A stretch of DNA of 57,857 bases, taken from the NCBI GenBank assembly GCA_003164095.1, contig PLRX01000030.1:26713-84569 (forward strand), written 5' to 3'. The translations under genes were made by a program, and so were the position numbers. The notes beneath the pieces are model-generated. The model worked only from the letters and a program-made list of their open reading frames with translations. It did not search any database and was not told the origin of the DNA. This document shows, one piece after another, positions 7,511 to 16,755 of this stretch (position 1 is its first letter; every line of letters begins with the position of its first letter). The stretch is from Acidimicrobiaceae bacterium. GTDB taxonomy: Bacteria; Actinomycetota; Acidimicrobiia; Acidimicrobiales; RAAP-2.

Positions 7511-8981
7511 CGTGGAGTCCCCTTCCGGTAAGTGCCAGCACCGTCTCGCCGAATGCCTCCGTCAGCGACGGGTGCGGCTGGATGAACTGGGCGACCTCGT
7601 CGGCCGTGGCTTCCCAGTTGACGGCCAGGTAGCCGGCGCCGAGTTGCTCGGTCACCCACGGCCCGACCATGTGGACGCCCAGGATGCGACCGGTCGACCC
7701 GTCCGGGCGCTTCTCCGCGATCACCTTCACCATGCCCTCGGTGTCACCGATGATCCGGGCTCTGCTGTTGCCCCCGAACGGATCCTTCTTGACCACGATG
7801 TCGAGGCCGGCGGCCTTGGCCGCCGCCTCGGTCATCCCGGCGAAGGCGACCTCCGGGTGGCAGTAGATGGCCCACGGCACGCGGGAATAGTCCACGGCGG
7901 CAGCAGGCTCGCCGAGGATCGACTTGACCACCACGATCGCCTCGGCGAACGCCACGTGGGCGAGCTGCGGGGTGCCGGCCACGACGTCGCCGACCGCCCA
8001 CACCCCGGGCGCGCTGGTCCGCATCACCGCGTCGGCCACCACGAACCCGCGGTCGTCGATCGTCACGCCTGCCTCGGGGGTCACGAGGCCCTCCGTGCGG
8101 GGGCGGCGGCCCACCGACACGACCACGGCATCGACCGTCAACTGCCCGTCGTCGCCGTACGAGACCACCGTCCGGTTTCCCGAGGGGTCCGGGGTGTGCC
8201 CGTTCAGTGTCACGCCGGCCTTCACGTCGATGCCACGCTTCTTGAAGGAGCGGCCGATCGTGCGCACGACGTCGTCGTCGCAGCCGTTGAGGATGGCGGG
8301 AAGCGCCTCGAAGATCGTCACGGATGTGCCCAGGTCGGCGAACATCGACGCGAACTCGCATCCGATGGCCCCACCTCCGATGACCGCCACTGTGGACGGC
8401 AGGTGGTCCAGGGCGAGCACCTCGTCCGAGGTCAGCACGATCGTGCCGTCGACGTCGAAGCCCGGGATCGTGCGCGGCACCGAGCCGGCGGCCAGCACCA
8501 CGTCGGTCCCGGTGACCTCGACGGTGGACCCGTCGTTCCCGGCGATCCGGACCCGGTGGTCGCCCAGCAGCGTCCCACTCCCGTTGAACACGGTCACACC
8601 CCGGCCCTTCAGCAGGCCCGAGAGCCCGCTGAACAGCTGGTCCACGACCTGCTGCTTGCGCTCCTGGCTCACCGCGAACTTCACGGTCGGCTCCGACTGG
8701 TCGGCTCCGGCCGAGATCCCGAACTCGGCGGCCGAGCGGACGGTCCGGCGGACGGCGGCCGTCTCCAGGAACGCCTTGGCCGGCACGCATCCACGGTGCA
8801 GGCAGGTGCCCCCCACCTTGTCGAGCTCCACCAGCCCGATGGACAGCCCGGCAGCGGCACCGTAGAGGGCGGCCGCGTAACCGCCCGGGCCGCCCCCGAC
8901 GACGACCACATCGAAGTGCTGTGCTCCCCCCGTTGCGGTCTGCTCCGTTGCCACCTCGGGTTCCGTGGGAACCACCTCCAT
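7503..8981 (-). CDS. lpd: Dihydrolipoyl dehydrogenase (E3)
   Basis: FAD flavoprotein that reoxidises dihydrolipoamide and reduces NAD+. The protein has 492 residues: FAD motif VVVVGGGPGG (25-34), redox disulfide GGTCLHRGC (Cys60/Cys65), NAD-binding VIGGGAIGCEF, second FAD motif WAVGDV, and the dimer-interface HPSLTE pair near the C-terminus. An extra 20 residues precede the core, so a later start is possible. It is the first gene of the lpd-E2-lipBA-peptidase-SDR run; TAGGCT about 35 nt upstream on the minus strand is a possible -10. Confidence 0.95.
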   Translation of the reverse strand: MEVVPTEPEVATEQTATGGAQHFDVVVVGGGPGGYAAALYGAAAGLSIGLVELDKVGGTCLHRGCVPAKAFLETAAVRRTVRSAAEFGISAGADQSEPTVKFAVSQERKQQVVDQLFSGLSGLLKGRGVTVFNGSGTLLGDHRVRIAGNDGSTVEVTGTDVVLAAGSVPRTIPGFDVDGTIVLTSDEVLALDHLPSTVAVIGGGAIGCEFASMFADLGTSVTIFEALPAILNGCDDDVVRTIGRSFKKRGIDVKAGVTLNGHTPDPSGNRTVVSYGDDGQLTVDAVVVSVGRRPRTEGLVTPEAGVTIDDRGFVVADAVMRTSAPGVWAVGDVVAGTPQLAHVAFAEAIVVVKSILGEPAAAVDYSRVPWAIYCHPEVAFAGMTEAAAKAAGLDIVVKKDPFGGNSRARIIGDTEGMVKVIAEKRPDGSTGRILGVHMVGPWVTEQLGAGYLAVNWEATADEVAQFIQPHPSLTEAFGETVLALTGRGLHVG

Positions 8982-9017
8982 CAGGATGTCGTCGTCTGCC
9001 TGTGAGCGCCCACCAGC

Positions 9018-9962
9018 CTACCGGTCCCCACCTGGAGCCGACTCCGGTGCCGCGTCCCCGCCGGGCGGCCGCCGACCCCGGGCGGACACCATCGGCGCCG
9101 TAGTCACGTCCAGTCGTCCGGACGCAAGGCTGGCCAGGTGCCGGTCCACCTCCTCATCGGTCGCCAGCCCGGCACCGACCAGACCGGCACGTGTCTGCTC
9201 GACGGTGGCCCGCTCGAGCACCGAGCTCACCGGGGACGTCACGGGGAAGTAGGCCTCGGCCTCGACGTCGACCAGTCCGAGCGACCGCAGGAGCCGCGGC
9301 AGTGTGCGTCCGAAGGCCAGGTCGACCCCGCGATCGACCAGCAGCGACCGGAACCCGTCCCGGATTCTGTTGGCGAGCACCTGCTCCGGGCCGTACTCGT
9401 CGATGCACGCCAGCGATTGCAGTCGGGGGTCGGCGTCCTCGACGACGAGCCAACCGCCCGGGGTAAGGAGACCCGCCAGAGCACTCGCCACGTCGGTACG
9501 ACGGGGCAGGTGGACGAGGAGGAGTCGGGCATGCACCAGGTCGAACGGACCATCCGGGAGCGGGTCCGCCGTCACGTCGTGGCGGGCAACCGTGACCTGG
9601 GGCGGGACCGTGCCATCCGGCCAGGCGGAGTCGGCCAGCCACGAGGTGTCGATATCGGTGACCAGGACTCCACCGGTGAGCCCCACCCGCCCGGACAGCC
9701 ACGAGGCCACTCCGGGGCCGCCGGCGCCCACTTCCCAGCAGCGCCATCCGGGACTGATCCCGGTGGCGTCGAGTGTCCGGAACGTCGCGGCGTCGAACAG
9801 TTCGCCGATGGCGGCGAGCCGGACACCGGCCTCGGCCTGCCGGTTGTCCAGCAGGTACCCGGACGTGGACGCGCCGGGCGACGATCCGCCGGCCGCTGAC
9901 GATCCGGACGGCGTCGCACCGGCGATCTCCGGCGTCACTCCACGTCCCGGCCCGACGTCCAC
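9018..9962 (-). CDS. SAM-dependent methyltransferase
   Basis: Class I methyltransferase of about 314 residues, substrate unknown. The SAM-binding loop reads WEVGAGGPG, followed by the acidic VTDID, a DLVHARLLLVHLP segment (motif IV region) and LTPGGWLVVED. About 35 low-complexity Gly/Ser/Pro residues precede the conserved part. GTG at 9962 gives the longest plausible form; GTG at 9938 is also possible. The start lies 8 nt past the permease stop, so it is probably co-transcribed with the ABC transporter and may modify the exported compound or act in resistance (inference). Confidence 0.8.
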   Translation of the reverse strand: MDVGPGRGVTPEIAGATPSGSSAAGGSSPGASTSGYLLDNRQAEAGVRLAAIGELFDAATFRTLDATGISPGWRCWEVGAGGPGVASWLSGRVGLTGGVLVTDIDTSWLADSAWPDGTVPPQVTVARHDVTADPLPDGPFDLVHARLLLVHLPRRTDVASALAGLLTPGGWLVVEDADPRLQSLACIDEYGPEQVLANRIRDGFRSLLVDRGVDLAFGRTLPRLLRSLGLVDVEAEAYFPVTSPVSSVLERATVEQTRAGLVGAGLATDEEVDRHLASLASGRLDVTTAPMVSARGRRPPGGDAAPESAPGGDR

Positions 9963-9970
9963 CGGCTCGC

Positions 9971-10849
9971 TCAGGAGAGCACCCGTCGTCGGAAGTTCCG
10001 CAGCCCGATCCCGAGGAAGACGGCGAGGAACCCGACCAGCACGGGGTAGATGACGTACAGCGGCATGTGGGGCGCGTTGGTGAACGCCGCCCGCATGCCC
10101 TCGTTGATGTAGATGAGCGGATTGATCAGTACGAGCGTCTGGAGCCAGTGCCAGCCGCCGACCTCGACCGGCGCGAGGCGGGTGAAGGCGTAGTACGTCC
10201 CGCCGAGGAACGTGACCGGCAGGATGATGAACCCGAACATCAGCCCGATATTGCGCGGCTCGAAGCTCGTGCCGAGGAGGAGCCCCAGCGAGGCCATGGT
10301 CACACATGCCAGGGGCACCACGGTCACGATGACCCACCAGTGGAGGTTGAGATGGGCCTCGACACCCTTGGCGTGGACGACCGAGGCGATGGGCAGGACC
10401 AGCGCCGCAGAGATGAGCCCCTGCACGGCCCCGGACAGGACCTTGGCCATGGCGACCAGCCAGATCGGGCAGGGGGCCTGGACCCGGTCCTCGATCTCGC
10501 GGGTGTAGCCGAACTCCTGCGACATCGTCAGGGCCACCGACTGGACGCCCTGGAAGAGGATCGAGATGCCGACCACGCCCGGCACCAGGATCGTGGCGAA
10601 CTCGGACTGGGCCGATGGGCTGGCTCCGCCGATGCCCTGCCCGATCTTCGGGAACACGTAGAGGAAGACGAAGCACAGCAGGAACGGCTGGATCAGGGTC
10701 CGGGCCACGAACTCGAAGAGGTGCTTGCGGAGCACCAGGAGGTCGCGCAGGATGAGCGCCCACAAGGCGGTACGCCCGGCGGCGAAGGCCGAGTGCTCGG
10801 GACTGAGGTGGACGGTGGGGCCGGTCACGCCAGCGTCGACGACGGCCAT
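9971..10849 (-). CDS. ABC-2 type transporter permease (DrrB-like)
   Basis: Integral membrane half of an exporter, 292 residues with about six hydrophobic segments: an N-terminal one after HLFEFVARTL, then VPGVVGISILFQ, a GLISAALVLPI stretch, WWVIVTVVPLA, MFGFIILPVTFLGG and a C-terminal VLVGFLAVFLG. The pattern and the preserved LINPLIYINEGMR fit the ABC2 daunorubicin-resistance permease family. The start overlaps the ATPase stop by one base (TGATG), a sign of translational coupling. Substrate unknown. Confidence 0.88.
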   Translation of the reverse strand: MAVVDAGVTGPTVHLSPEHSAFAAGRTALWALILRDLLVLRKHLFEFVARTLIQPFLLCFVFLYVFPKIGQGIGGASPSAQSEFATILVPGVVGISILFQGVQSVALTMSQEFGYTREIEDRVQAPCPIWLVAMAKVLSGAVQGLISAALVLPIASVVHAKGVEAHLNLHWWVIVTVVPLACVTMASLGLLLGTSFEPRNIGLMFGFIILPVTFLGGTYYAFTRLAPVEVGGWHWLQTLVLINPLIYINEGMRAAFTNAPHMPLYVIYPVLVGFLAVFLGIGLRNFRRRVLS

Positions 10850-11853
10850 CAGTCCCGCAGCTCCTTGCCCGTCAGGTTGATGAACACGGTCTCGAGCGTC
10901 GGCTCGGTCACCGACACGTCGAGCACCGGGAACCCGGCTTCCTCGGCACCGTTGACGACCGCCGGCAACAGCCGGTCCTTGCCCTTCACGTGTAGCTCGA
11001 CACCGCCGTCGATCGACCGGGTCTGGGTCACGCCCGGGACCCGTTCGGCGAGCGCGCGCCCGAGCTCCTCGCGGTCGCCCGTCGCGGTGACCATCACGAT
11101 GGTGTCTGCGTTGACCTGGTGCTTCAGGGCATCCGGGGTGTCGAGCGCCAGCAGCTTCCCGTTGTCCATGATGGCTACCCGGCCGCACAGCTGATCGGCC
11201 TCCTCCATGTAGTGGGTGGTGAGGAGGATGGTCTGGCCGCCCTGGTTGAGCTCCCGGAGGATCTTCCACAGAGCCAGCCGACTCTGCGGGTCGAGGCCCG
11301 CAGTCGGCTCGTCGAGGAACAGGACGGCAGGGCGGTGGAAGATGGCCCGGGCCACCATGAGGCGCTGGGCCATGCCGCCGGACAGGGCGTAGACGGAGGC
11401 GGAAGCCCACTTGTCGAGTTGGAATTGCTCGAGCAGCCGGTCGGCCTCACGACGGGACTCGCGGGCGGGGATCCCGAACAGCCGACCGTGGAAGTAGAGG
11501 TTCTCCCACACGGTCAGTTGGCGGTCGAGGGTGTTCTGCTGACTGACGATGCCCAGGATCTGCTTGGCCACAGCCGGCTGGCGCACGACATCGATGCCCC
11601 CCACGGTGGCCGTGCCCGACGTCGGGATGACACGGGTAGTCAGCATGCCGGCGGTGGTCGTCTTGCCCGCGCCGTTGGGCCCGAGCAGGCCGAAGATCTC
11701 ACCGGTGCCGACCTCGAGGTCGAGGTGGTCGACCGCGGTGAACTCGGAACCCGCGTAGATCTTCGTCAGCCCCTCGGTCCGGATGATCGGCCTGACATGT
11801 CCCGACCCGGTCGCGGGTCCGGCGGTGGAGGGGGAGGGGGTGGTCACGGTCAT
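10849..11853 (-). CDS. ABC transporter ATP-binding protein (DrrA-like)
   Basis: ATPase of the neighbouring exporter, about 334 residues: Walker A GPNGAGKTT, Q-loop, signature YALSGGMAQRL, Walker B VLFLDEPTAGLD, switch His in LTTHYMEEAD, and the extra C-terminal domain of the DrrA/CcmA type. The ATG at 11853 is used; an in-frame GTG at 11865 follows a G-rich stretch and is a real alternative. It is linked by a one-base overlap to the permease, which precedes a methyltransferase. Daunorubicin-type or antibiotic efflux is the family theme, but the substrate cannot be read from sequence. Confidence 0.9.
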   Translation of the reverse strand: MTVTTPSPSTAGPATGSGHVRPIIRTEGLTKIYAGSEFTAVDHLDLEVGTGEIFGLLGPNGAGKTTTAGMLTTRVIPTSGTATVGGIDVVRQPAVAKQILGIVSQQNTLDRQLTVWENLYFHGRLFGIPARESRREADRLLEQFQLDKWASASVYALSGGMAQRLMVARAIFHRPAVLFLDEPTAGLDPQSRLALWKILRELNQGGQTILLTTHYMEEADQLCGRVAIMDNGKLLALDTPDALKHQVNADTIVMVTATGDREELGRALAERVPGVTQTRSIDGGVELHVKGKDRLLPAVVNGAEEAGFPVLDVSVTEPTLETVFINLTGKELRD

Positions 11854-11916
11854 GGTTCCGATCACGACACTACCCCCGCCCTCCCCCTGCCCTCCGTGGA
11901 GCGGAGGGCCCACGTG

Positions 11917-12684
11917 CTACTTGGGCGGCATCCGGATGCCGCCGTCGAGGCGGATGACCTCGGCGTTGAGGTAGCTGTTGGTGGCGATGTGGGCCACCAG
12001 GTCGCCGTACTCGGCAGGGTTGCCGAGACGCTTCGGGAAGTTGACCGACTTGGCCAGCGCGTCGCGGGCCTCGTCGGGCAGCATTGCCAGCAGCGGGGTG
12101 TCGAACAGCCCGGGGGCGATGGCCAGCACGCGGATGCCGACGACCGCCAGGTCGCGGGCGGCGGGCAGGGTCATGCCGACGACGGCACCCTTCGAGGCCG
12201 AGTAGGCCAGCTGGCCGATCTGGCCGTCGAAGGCGGCAACGGACGCCGTGTTGACGATGACGCCGCGCTCGCCGTCGGCCTGGGGCTCGACCTGGGCGAT
12301 CGCCGAGGCGGCCTTGGTCATCACGTTGAACGTGCCGATGATGTTGAGCTCCTGGATGAACTTGAAGGGCGCCAGGTCGTGGGGCGAACCGTCACGGTTG
12401 ATGACGCGGCCGACCCATCCGGTACCGGCGCAGTTGACGGCGATCCGCAGGTTGCCCCCGTCGGCCGCCTGGTCGACCGCCTTCTGGCAGTCGTCGGGGT
12501 CGGTCACGTCGCCGGCCACGTAGTTGGCGGACCCGCCGATCTCGGCGACGACCTCCTTGGCCCGCTCCTCGTTGCGGTCGAACACGGTGACCCGCACGCC
12601 CTCCGTGGCGAGCTTGCGGGCCGTGGCCTCACCGAGGCCCGAGGCCCCGCCGGTGATGATTGCTGAACTTCCGTTGATCTCCAT
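11917..12684 (-). CDS. SDR oxidoreductase, HSD10-type 3-hydroxyacyl-CoA dehydrogenase
   Basis: NAD(H)-dependent SDR of 255 residues: GGASGLG cofactor loop (12-18), acidic FDRN after the second strand (NAD preference), NCAG, catalytic Ser in NTASV, and the YSASK catalytic pair. The specific layout (ITGGASGLGEATARKL, GQLAYSASKGAVVGMTLPAARDLA, APGLFDTPL, IRLDGGIRMPP) is that of type-II 3-hydroxyacyl-CoA dehydrogenases, which act in fatty acid or branched-chain acyl-CoA oxidation. Transcription probably starts at the ATG itself (see the TAATCT box). Confidence 0.9.
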   Translation of the reverse strand: MEINGSSAIITGGASGLGEATARKLATEGVRVTVFDRNEERAKEVVAEIGGSANYVAGDVTDPDDCQKAVDQAADGGNLRIAVNCAGTGWVGRVINRDGSPHDLAPFKFIQELNIIGTFNVMTKAASAIAQVEPQADGERGVIVNTASVAAFDGQIGQLAYSASKGAVVGMTLPAARDLAVVGIRVLAIAPGLFDTPLLAMLPDEARDALAKSVNFPKRLGNPAEYGDLVAHIATNSYLNAEVIRLDGGIRMPPK

Positions 12685-12690
12685 GGCGTC

Positions 12691-12696
12691 AGATTA
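12691..12696 (-). promoter_or_regulatory. -10 box TAATCT for a leaderless SDR transcript
   Basis: On the minus strand TAATCT is followed by 6 nt and the SDR ATG at 12684. The first three bases of the hexamer are the TAA stop codon of rnhA, so promoter and stop share sequence. Confidence 0.55.
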
Positions 12697-13200
12697 CGGG
12701 AGCAACCGCCCCTGGCCCAAACCCGTGTCCGGAGGGGGGCCCGTCGGGTCCTGACGGGCCGCTGCAGCCGTCGCCAGGGCGTCGACCACGTCGTTCATCC
12801 GATCGCCCGAATGGCCCTTGACCCATTCGAAGGTGACCGCCCGCGTCGGGTCGAGGGCCAGGGCGAACAGGTCCTCCCACAGGTCCCGGTTGGCCACCGG
12901 CTTGCCCTGGGAGTTCTTCCAGCCGCGGCGCTTCCAGCCGTCGTGCCACCGCTGACGGAAGCAGTTCACGACGTAGGTCGAGTCGCTGACGATGTGCACC
13001 GGGCCGGACAGCGCACGGAGCGCCTCGATCACGGCGAGCACCTCCATCCGCTGGTTCGTGGCGTGGGGCTCGCCGCCCGAGGCGGACGGCCCGCCGTCGA
13101 CCGCCCACGCCCAGCCTCCCGGCCCGGGGTTACCGAGGCAGGAGCCGTCCGTGTAGACGATCGTCGGGGCCCCGCCGGCCTTGGGGGGAGGTGTGTGCAT
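12694..13200 (-). CDS. rnhA: Ribonuclease HI
   Basis: Degrades the RNA strand of RNA-DNA hybrids. The protein has 168 residues, the normal size, with the DEDD metal-binding set: Asp18 (YTDGS), Glu53 (RMEVLA), Asp73 (VSDSTY) and Asp137 (MNDVVD). The flexible-loop His130 (KGHSG) and the basic-handle region (HDGWKRRGWK) are also present. The ATG at 13200 starts the conserved part. It is divergent from aceE, whose ATG lies 194 bp away. Confidence 0.95.
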   Translation of the reverse strand: MHTPPPKAGGAPTIVYTDGSCLGNPGPGGWAWAVDGGPSASGGEPHATNQRMEVLAVIEALRALSGPVHIVSDSTYVVNCFRQRWHDGWKRRGWKNSQGKPVANRDLWEDLFALALDPTRAVTFEWVKGHSGDRMNDVVDALATAAAARQDPTGPPPDTGLGQGRLLP

Positions 13201-13394
13201 CGGGACAGCATGCCCGCTCCTGCCCGTGGCCGGGCGCACCTCCGGGCACACCTCGGCACACGCCCGTCCCGCCGGCCCGGCCCGTCGGCCCGTCCCGTCC
13301 CGTCGACACCGCGACCCCCGGCAACCGTCCCGTCGGGAATCGGTTCGACGGGGCGGTGGTGCACCGACGTCGGCTGGTGGGAGCATGGTGGGCG

Positions 13395-16112
13395 ATGCTC
13401 TTCGACGGTGTGGCCCACCAACTGCCCGACCCCGACCCCGAGGAGACCGAGGAATGGCTTGCCGCCTTCGACGACGTCGTCCGGGTCCACGGTCGGAATC
13501 GGGCCCGCTACCTGCTGATGCGGGTGCTCGAGCGGGCACGTAAGTCGCAGGTCGACTTCCCGCCCGTCGTGTCGACGCCGTACGTGAACTCGATACCTTC
13601 GGACGCCGAGCCCGAGTTCCCGGGGGACGAGCACCTCGAGCGGCGCATCCGTGCCTTCATCCGGTGGAATGCCGCCGTCATGGTGGTCAGGGCCAACATC
13701 CGCTCCGAGGCCATCGGGGGCCACCTCGCCACCTACGCCAGCTCGGCCGCACTGTACGAAGTGGGCTTCAACCACTTCTTCCGCGGCAAGGACGACGGTG
13801 GGCCGGGCGACCAGGTCTACTTCCAGGGCCACGCCTCGCCCGGCATCTACGCCCGGGCCTTCGTGGAGGGACGGCTGAGCGAGTCCCAGCTCGACAATTT
13901 CCGGTTCGAGGTCGGCGGCGGCGGACTGTCCTCCTACCCCCACCCCCGACTCATGCCCGACTTCTGGGAGTACCCCACCGTGTCGATGGGACTCGGCCCC
14001 ATCGACGCCATCGCCCAGGCCCACCTCGCCCGCTACCTGGCCGCCCGTGGTCTGGCCGATACGTCCTCCAGCCGCGTCTGGGGATTCGTCGGCGACGGAG
14101 AATTCGACGAGCCCGAGACCATGGCCCTGCTCGGCATGGCAGGTCGTGAGCACCTCGACAACCTCACCCTGGTGGTCAACTGCAATCTGCAGCGGCTCGA
14201 CGGGCCGGTGCGGGGCAACGGCAAGGTCATCCAGGAGTTCGAGGCCACCTTGCGCGGCGCCGGCTGGAACGTGATCAAGGTCATCTGGGGCCGGAACTGG
14301 GACGAGCTGCTGGCCCGCGATGTCGACGGTCTGCTGCTGGCCAAGATGAACGAGACGGTCGACGGCCAGTTCCAGAAGTACACCACCGAGTCGGGCGCCT
14401 ACATCCGGGAGCACTTCTTCGGCCCCGATCCGCGCCTGACCGCGCTGGTCGAACACCTGAGCGACGCCGAGCTCCAGAGCCTTCCCCGCGGCGGCCACGA
14501 CTACCGCAAGCTCTACGCCGCCTACCTGGCGGCCACCCAGCACGTGGGTGCGCCCACGGCGATCCTGGCCAAGACCGTCAAGGGATGGACGCTCGGCCCC
14601 GAGATAGAGGCCCGCAACGCCACCCACCAGATCAAGAAGATGACCAAGGACCAGCTGCGCGCGCTGCGCGACCGGCTGACCCTCCACGAGGAGATCGACG
14701 ACTCCGCCGTCGACGCCGACCTCCCGCCGTACTACCGGCCCGGACCCGACTCCCCCGCCGGGAAGTACCTGGCGGAGCGTCGGCGGGTCCTCGGCGGTCC
14801 CCTGCCCTCCCGGGTCGTACGGGCCCGGCCGCTGCCCGCGCCGGTACCCGCCACCTTTGCCGACCTCCTCGGCGGCTCGGGACGCCAGGAGGTCTCGACG
14901 ACCATGGCCTTCGCCCGGCTGCTCCGCTCGCTGACGCGGGACCCGGGCGTGGGATCGCGGATCGTGCCCATCGTCTCCGACGAGGCCCGCACGTTCGGAC
15001 TCGAGTCGATCATCAGCGAGATCCAGATCTACGCGCCGGACGGACAGCGCTACACGCCGGTCGACGCCGGGCTCGCGCTGCACTACGCCGAGGGGCCGGC
15101 CGGGCAGGTCCTGGAGGAGGGGATCACCGAGGCCGGGGCGACCGCGTCCTTCACGGCCGCCGCCACCTCGTACGCCACCTGGGGCGAGCCGCTCATCCCC
15201 TGCTACCTCTTCTATTCGATGTTCGGGTTCCAGCGGGTGGGCGACCTGCTGTGGGCACTCGGGGACAGCCGGGGCCGTGGCTTCCTGCTCGGCTGCACCG
15301 CCGGTCGGACCACGCTCAACGGCGAGGGCCTCCAGCACCAGGACGGGCACTCGCTCCTCCTCGCCTCGACGTACCCGTCGGTCCAGGCCTACGACCCGGC
15401 GTTCGCCTACGAGGTGGCGACCATCGTGGAAGACGGCATCCGGCGTATGACGGGCCCGGAGCCCGAGGACCGCTACTGGTACCTCACGCTCTACAACGAG
15501 AACTACGTCATGCCGCCGCTGCCGCTCGACCCCGACGACGTCGAGCGGGTACGGGCCGGCACCGTGGCCGGCATGTACCGGTTCGTCGACGTGCCCGAGG
15601 GGACCGCGGCGTCCGCGCCGCGGGCCACCGTGCTGTTCAGCGGGACGGCCTGGCGTGCCGCCATGGAGGCCCGTCGCCTGCTCGCCGAGGATTGGGGCGT
15701 GGGGGCCGACGCCTGGTCCGTCACCTCCTACAAGGCACTGCGGGAGGAGGCGCTCAGCATCGACCGGTACAACCGGCTCCACCCCGACGACGAGCGCAGG
15801 CTGCCCTTCGTCACGACCTCCCTCGAGGGATCGGCCGGCCCGGTGGTGGCCGTCTCCGACTTCATGCGGGCGGTGCCCGACCAGGTCGCCCACTGGGTGC
15901 CCCGGCGCTTCACGTCGCTCGGGACGGACGGCTTCGGTCGCTCGGACACCCGGGAGGTGCTCCGTCGCTTCTTCGAGGTGGATGCCGCCCACGTCACCCT
16001 GGCGGTACTGGAGAGCCTCGCCGCCGAGGGGGCCGTACCGTCCGCCGCGGTGTCGGCCGCCATCGGACGGTACGGGATCGACGCCGGTTCCCCCGACCCC
16101 TGGACCGTCTGA
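13395..16112 (+). CDS. aceE: Pyruvate dehydrogenase E1 component, homodimeric type
   Basis: Thiamine-diphosphate enzyme that decarboxylates pyruvate and acetylates the E2 lipoyl arm. The protein has 905 residues, typical of single-chain AceE rather than alpha/beta E1. The TPP motif runs from GDGEFDE (233-239) to NCN about 27 residues later. Further hallmarks are the YFQGHASPG substrate-loop region, KTVKGWTLG and HQIKKMTKDQLRALRD. The ATG at 13395 starts the conserved MLFDGVAHQLPDPDPEET; the in-frame sequence before it is not conserved-looking. E2 and E3 genes lie 5-6 kb to the left on the other strand, so the complex is encoded in two transcription units. Confidence 0.96.
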   Translation: MLFDGVAHQLPDPDPEETEEWLAAFDDVVRVHGRNRARYLLMRVLERARKSQVDFPPVVSTPYVNSIPSDAEPEFPGDEHLERRIRAFIRWNAAVMVVRANIRSEAIGGHLATYASSAALYEVGFNHFFRGKDDGGPGDQVYFQGHASPGIYARAFVEGRLSESQLDNFRFEVGGGGLSSYPHPRLMPDFWEYPTVSMGLGPIDAIAQAHLARYLAARGLADTSSSRVWGFVGDGEFDEPETMALLGMAGREHLDNLTLVVNCNLQRLDGPVRGNGKVIQEFEATLRGAGWNVIKVIWGRNWDELLARDVDGLLLAKMNETVDGQFQKYTTESGAYIREHFFGPDPRLTALVEHLSDAELQSLPRGGHDYRKLYAAYLAATQHVGAPTAILAKTVKGWTLGPEIEARNATHQIKKMTKDQLRALRDRLTLHEEIDDSAVDADLPPYYRPGPDSPAGKYLAERRRVLGGPLPSRVVRARPLPAPVPATFADLLGGSGRQEVSTTMAFARLLRSLTRDPGVGSRIVPIVSDEARTFGLESIISEIQIYAPDGQRYTPVDAGLALHYAEGPAGQVLEEGITEAGATASFTAAATSYATWGEPLIPCYLFYSMFGFQRVGDLLWALGDSRGRGFLLGCTAGRTTLNGEGLQHQDGHSLLLASTYPSVQAYDPAFAYEVATIVEDGIRRMTGPEPEDRYWYLTLYNENYVMPPLPLDPDDVERVRAGTVAGMYRFVDVPEGTAASAPRATVLFSGTAWRAAMEARRLLAEDWGVGADAWSVTSYKALREEALSIDRYNRLHPDDERRLPFVTTSLEGSAGPVVAVSDFMRAVPDQVAHWVPRRFTSLGTDGFGRSDTREVLRRFFEVDAAHVTLAVLESLAAEGAVPSAAVSAAIGRYGIDAGSPDPWTV

Positions 16113-16161
16113 GCCCTGGCGGCGCCGCAACAGGCCTGGCGGAGCACCGCAGTACCCCGAC

Positions 16162-16167
16162 TAGCCT
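16162..16167 (+). promoter_or_regulatory. -10 box TAGCCT for a leaderless transcript
   Basis: TAGCCT lies 6 nt before the GTG at 16174. There is no Shine-Dalgarno sequence, so transcription likely begins at or next to the start codon. Confidence 0.55.
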
Positions 16168-16173
16168 TGCCGT

Positions 16174-16755
16174 GTGCTCTGGCTCACCGGTGACACCGAT
16201 GCGGACGCACTGCTGTCGTCCGAACCCCTCGCCCTGCTCATCGGCATGGTCCTCGACCAGCAGATCCCGATGGAACGTGCGTTCAAGGCGCCGTTCGACC
16301 TGAAGGAGCGGCTCGGCGGTCACCTCGACCCCGCCGCCATCGCCTCGATGCCGCCGGACGACCTGGCTGCGGTCTTCGCCGACAAGCCCGCGCTCCACCG
16401 CTTCCCCCGTTCCATGGCCGGGCGCGTCCAGGAGGTCTGCGGCGCCGTCGTCGAGTCCTACGGGGGCGACGCGTCCGCAATCTGGACGACGGCCGCCGAC
16501 GGCAAGGAGCTGCTGGCCCACGTGAAGGCGCTGCCGGGCTTCGGCGACCAGAAGGCCCGGATCTTCGTGGCTCTGCTCGGCAAGCAGCTCGGTGTCCGGC
16601 CTACTGGCTGGGACAAGGCAGCAGGTGCCTATGGCGAGGCCGGATCCCACCGGTCGGTGGCAGACATCGACTCGCCCGAGGCCCTGGCCAAGGTGCGCCA
16701 GTTCAAACAGCAGGTGAAGGCCGAGGCCCGGGCCAAGCTCCCGAACGCCGGGTGA
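16174..16755 (+). CDS. HhH-GPD-type base-excision repair family protein
   Basis: Small actinobacterial member of the helix-hairpin-helix glycosylase group, 193 residues. The DQQIPMERAF segment and the HhH-like LPGFGDQKARIF are conserved-looking. The four-cysteine Fe-S loop of the EndoIII/MutY branch is absent, and I could not assign the usual catalytic Asp with confidence. A role in removing damaged bases is therefore a family inference. The start is GTG, probably leaderless, and the stop overlaps thiE by 4 nt (GTGA), so the two are co-translated. Confidence 0.82.
   Translation: MLWLTGDTDADALLSSEPLALLIGMVLDQQIPMERAFKAPFDLKERLGGHLDPAAIASMPPDDLAAVFADKPALHRFPRSMAGRVQEVCGAVVESYGGDASAIWTTAADGKELLAHVKALPGFGDQKARIFVALLGKQLGVRPTGWDKAAGAYGEAGSHRSVADIDSPEALAKVRQFKQQVKAEARAKLPNAG

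Noticed and set aside
6666-9005. 779-residue plus-strand open frame opposite lpd and E2
   Set aside because: Antisense shadow of two well-recognised genes; composition is that of reversed GC-rich codons and no family resemblance is seen.
9963-10763. N-terminal extension of the methyltransferase frame
   Set aside because: It overlaps the ABC permease in another frame and is not methyltransferase-like, so a start near 9962 was chosen.
13029-16130. 1033-residue minus-strand open frame opposite aceE
   Set aside because: Lies exactly antisense to a certain gene; long antisense frames are common at this GC content.
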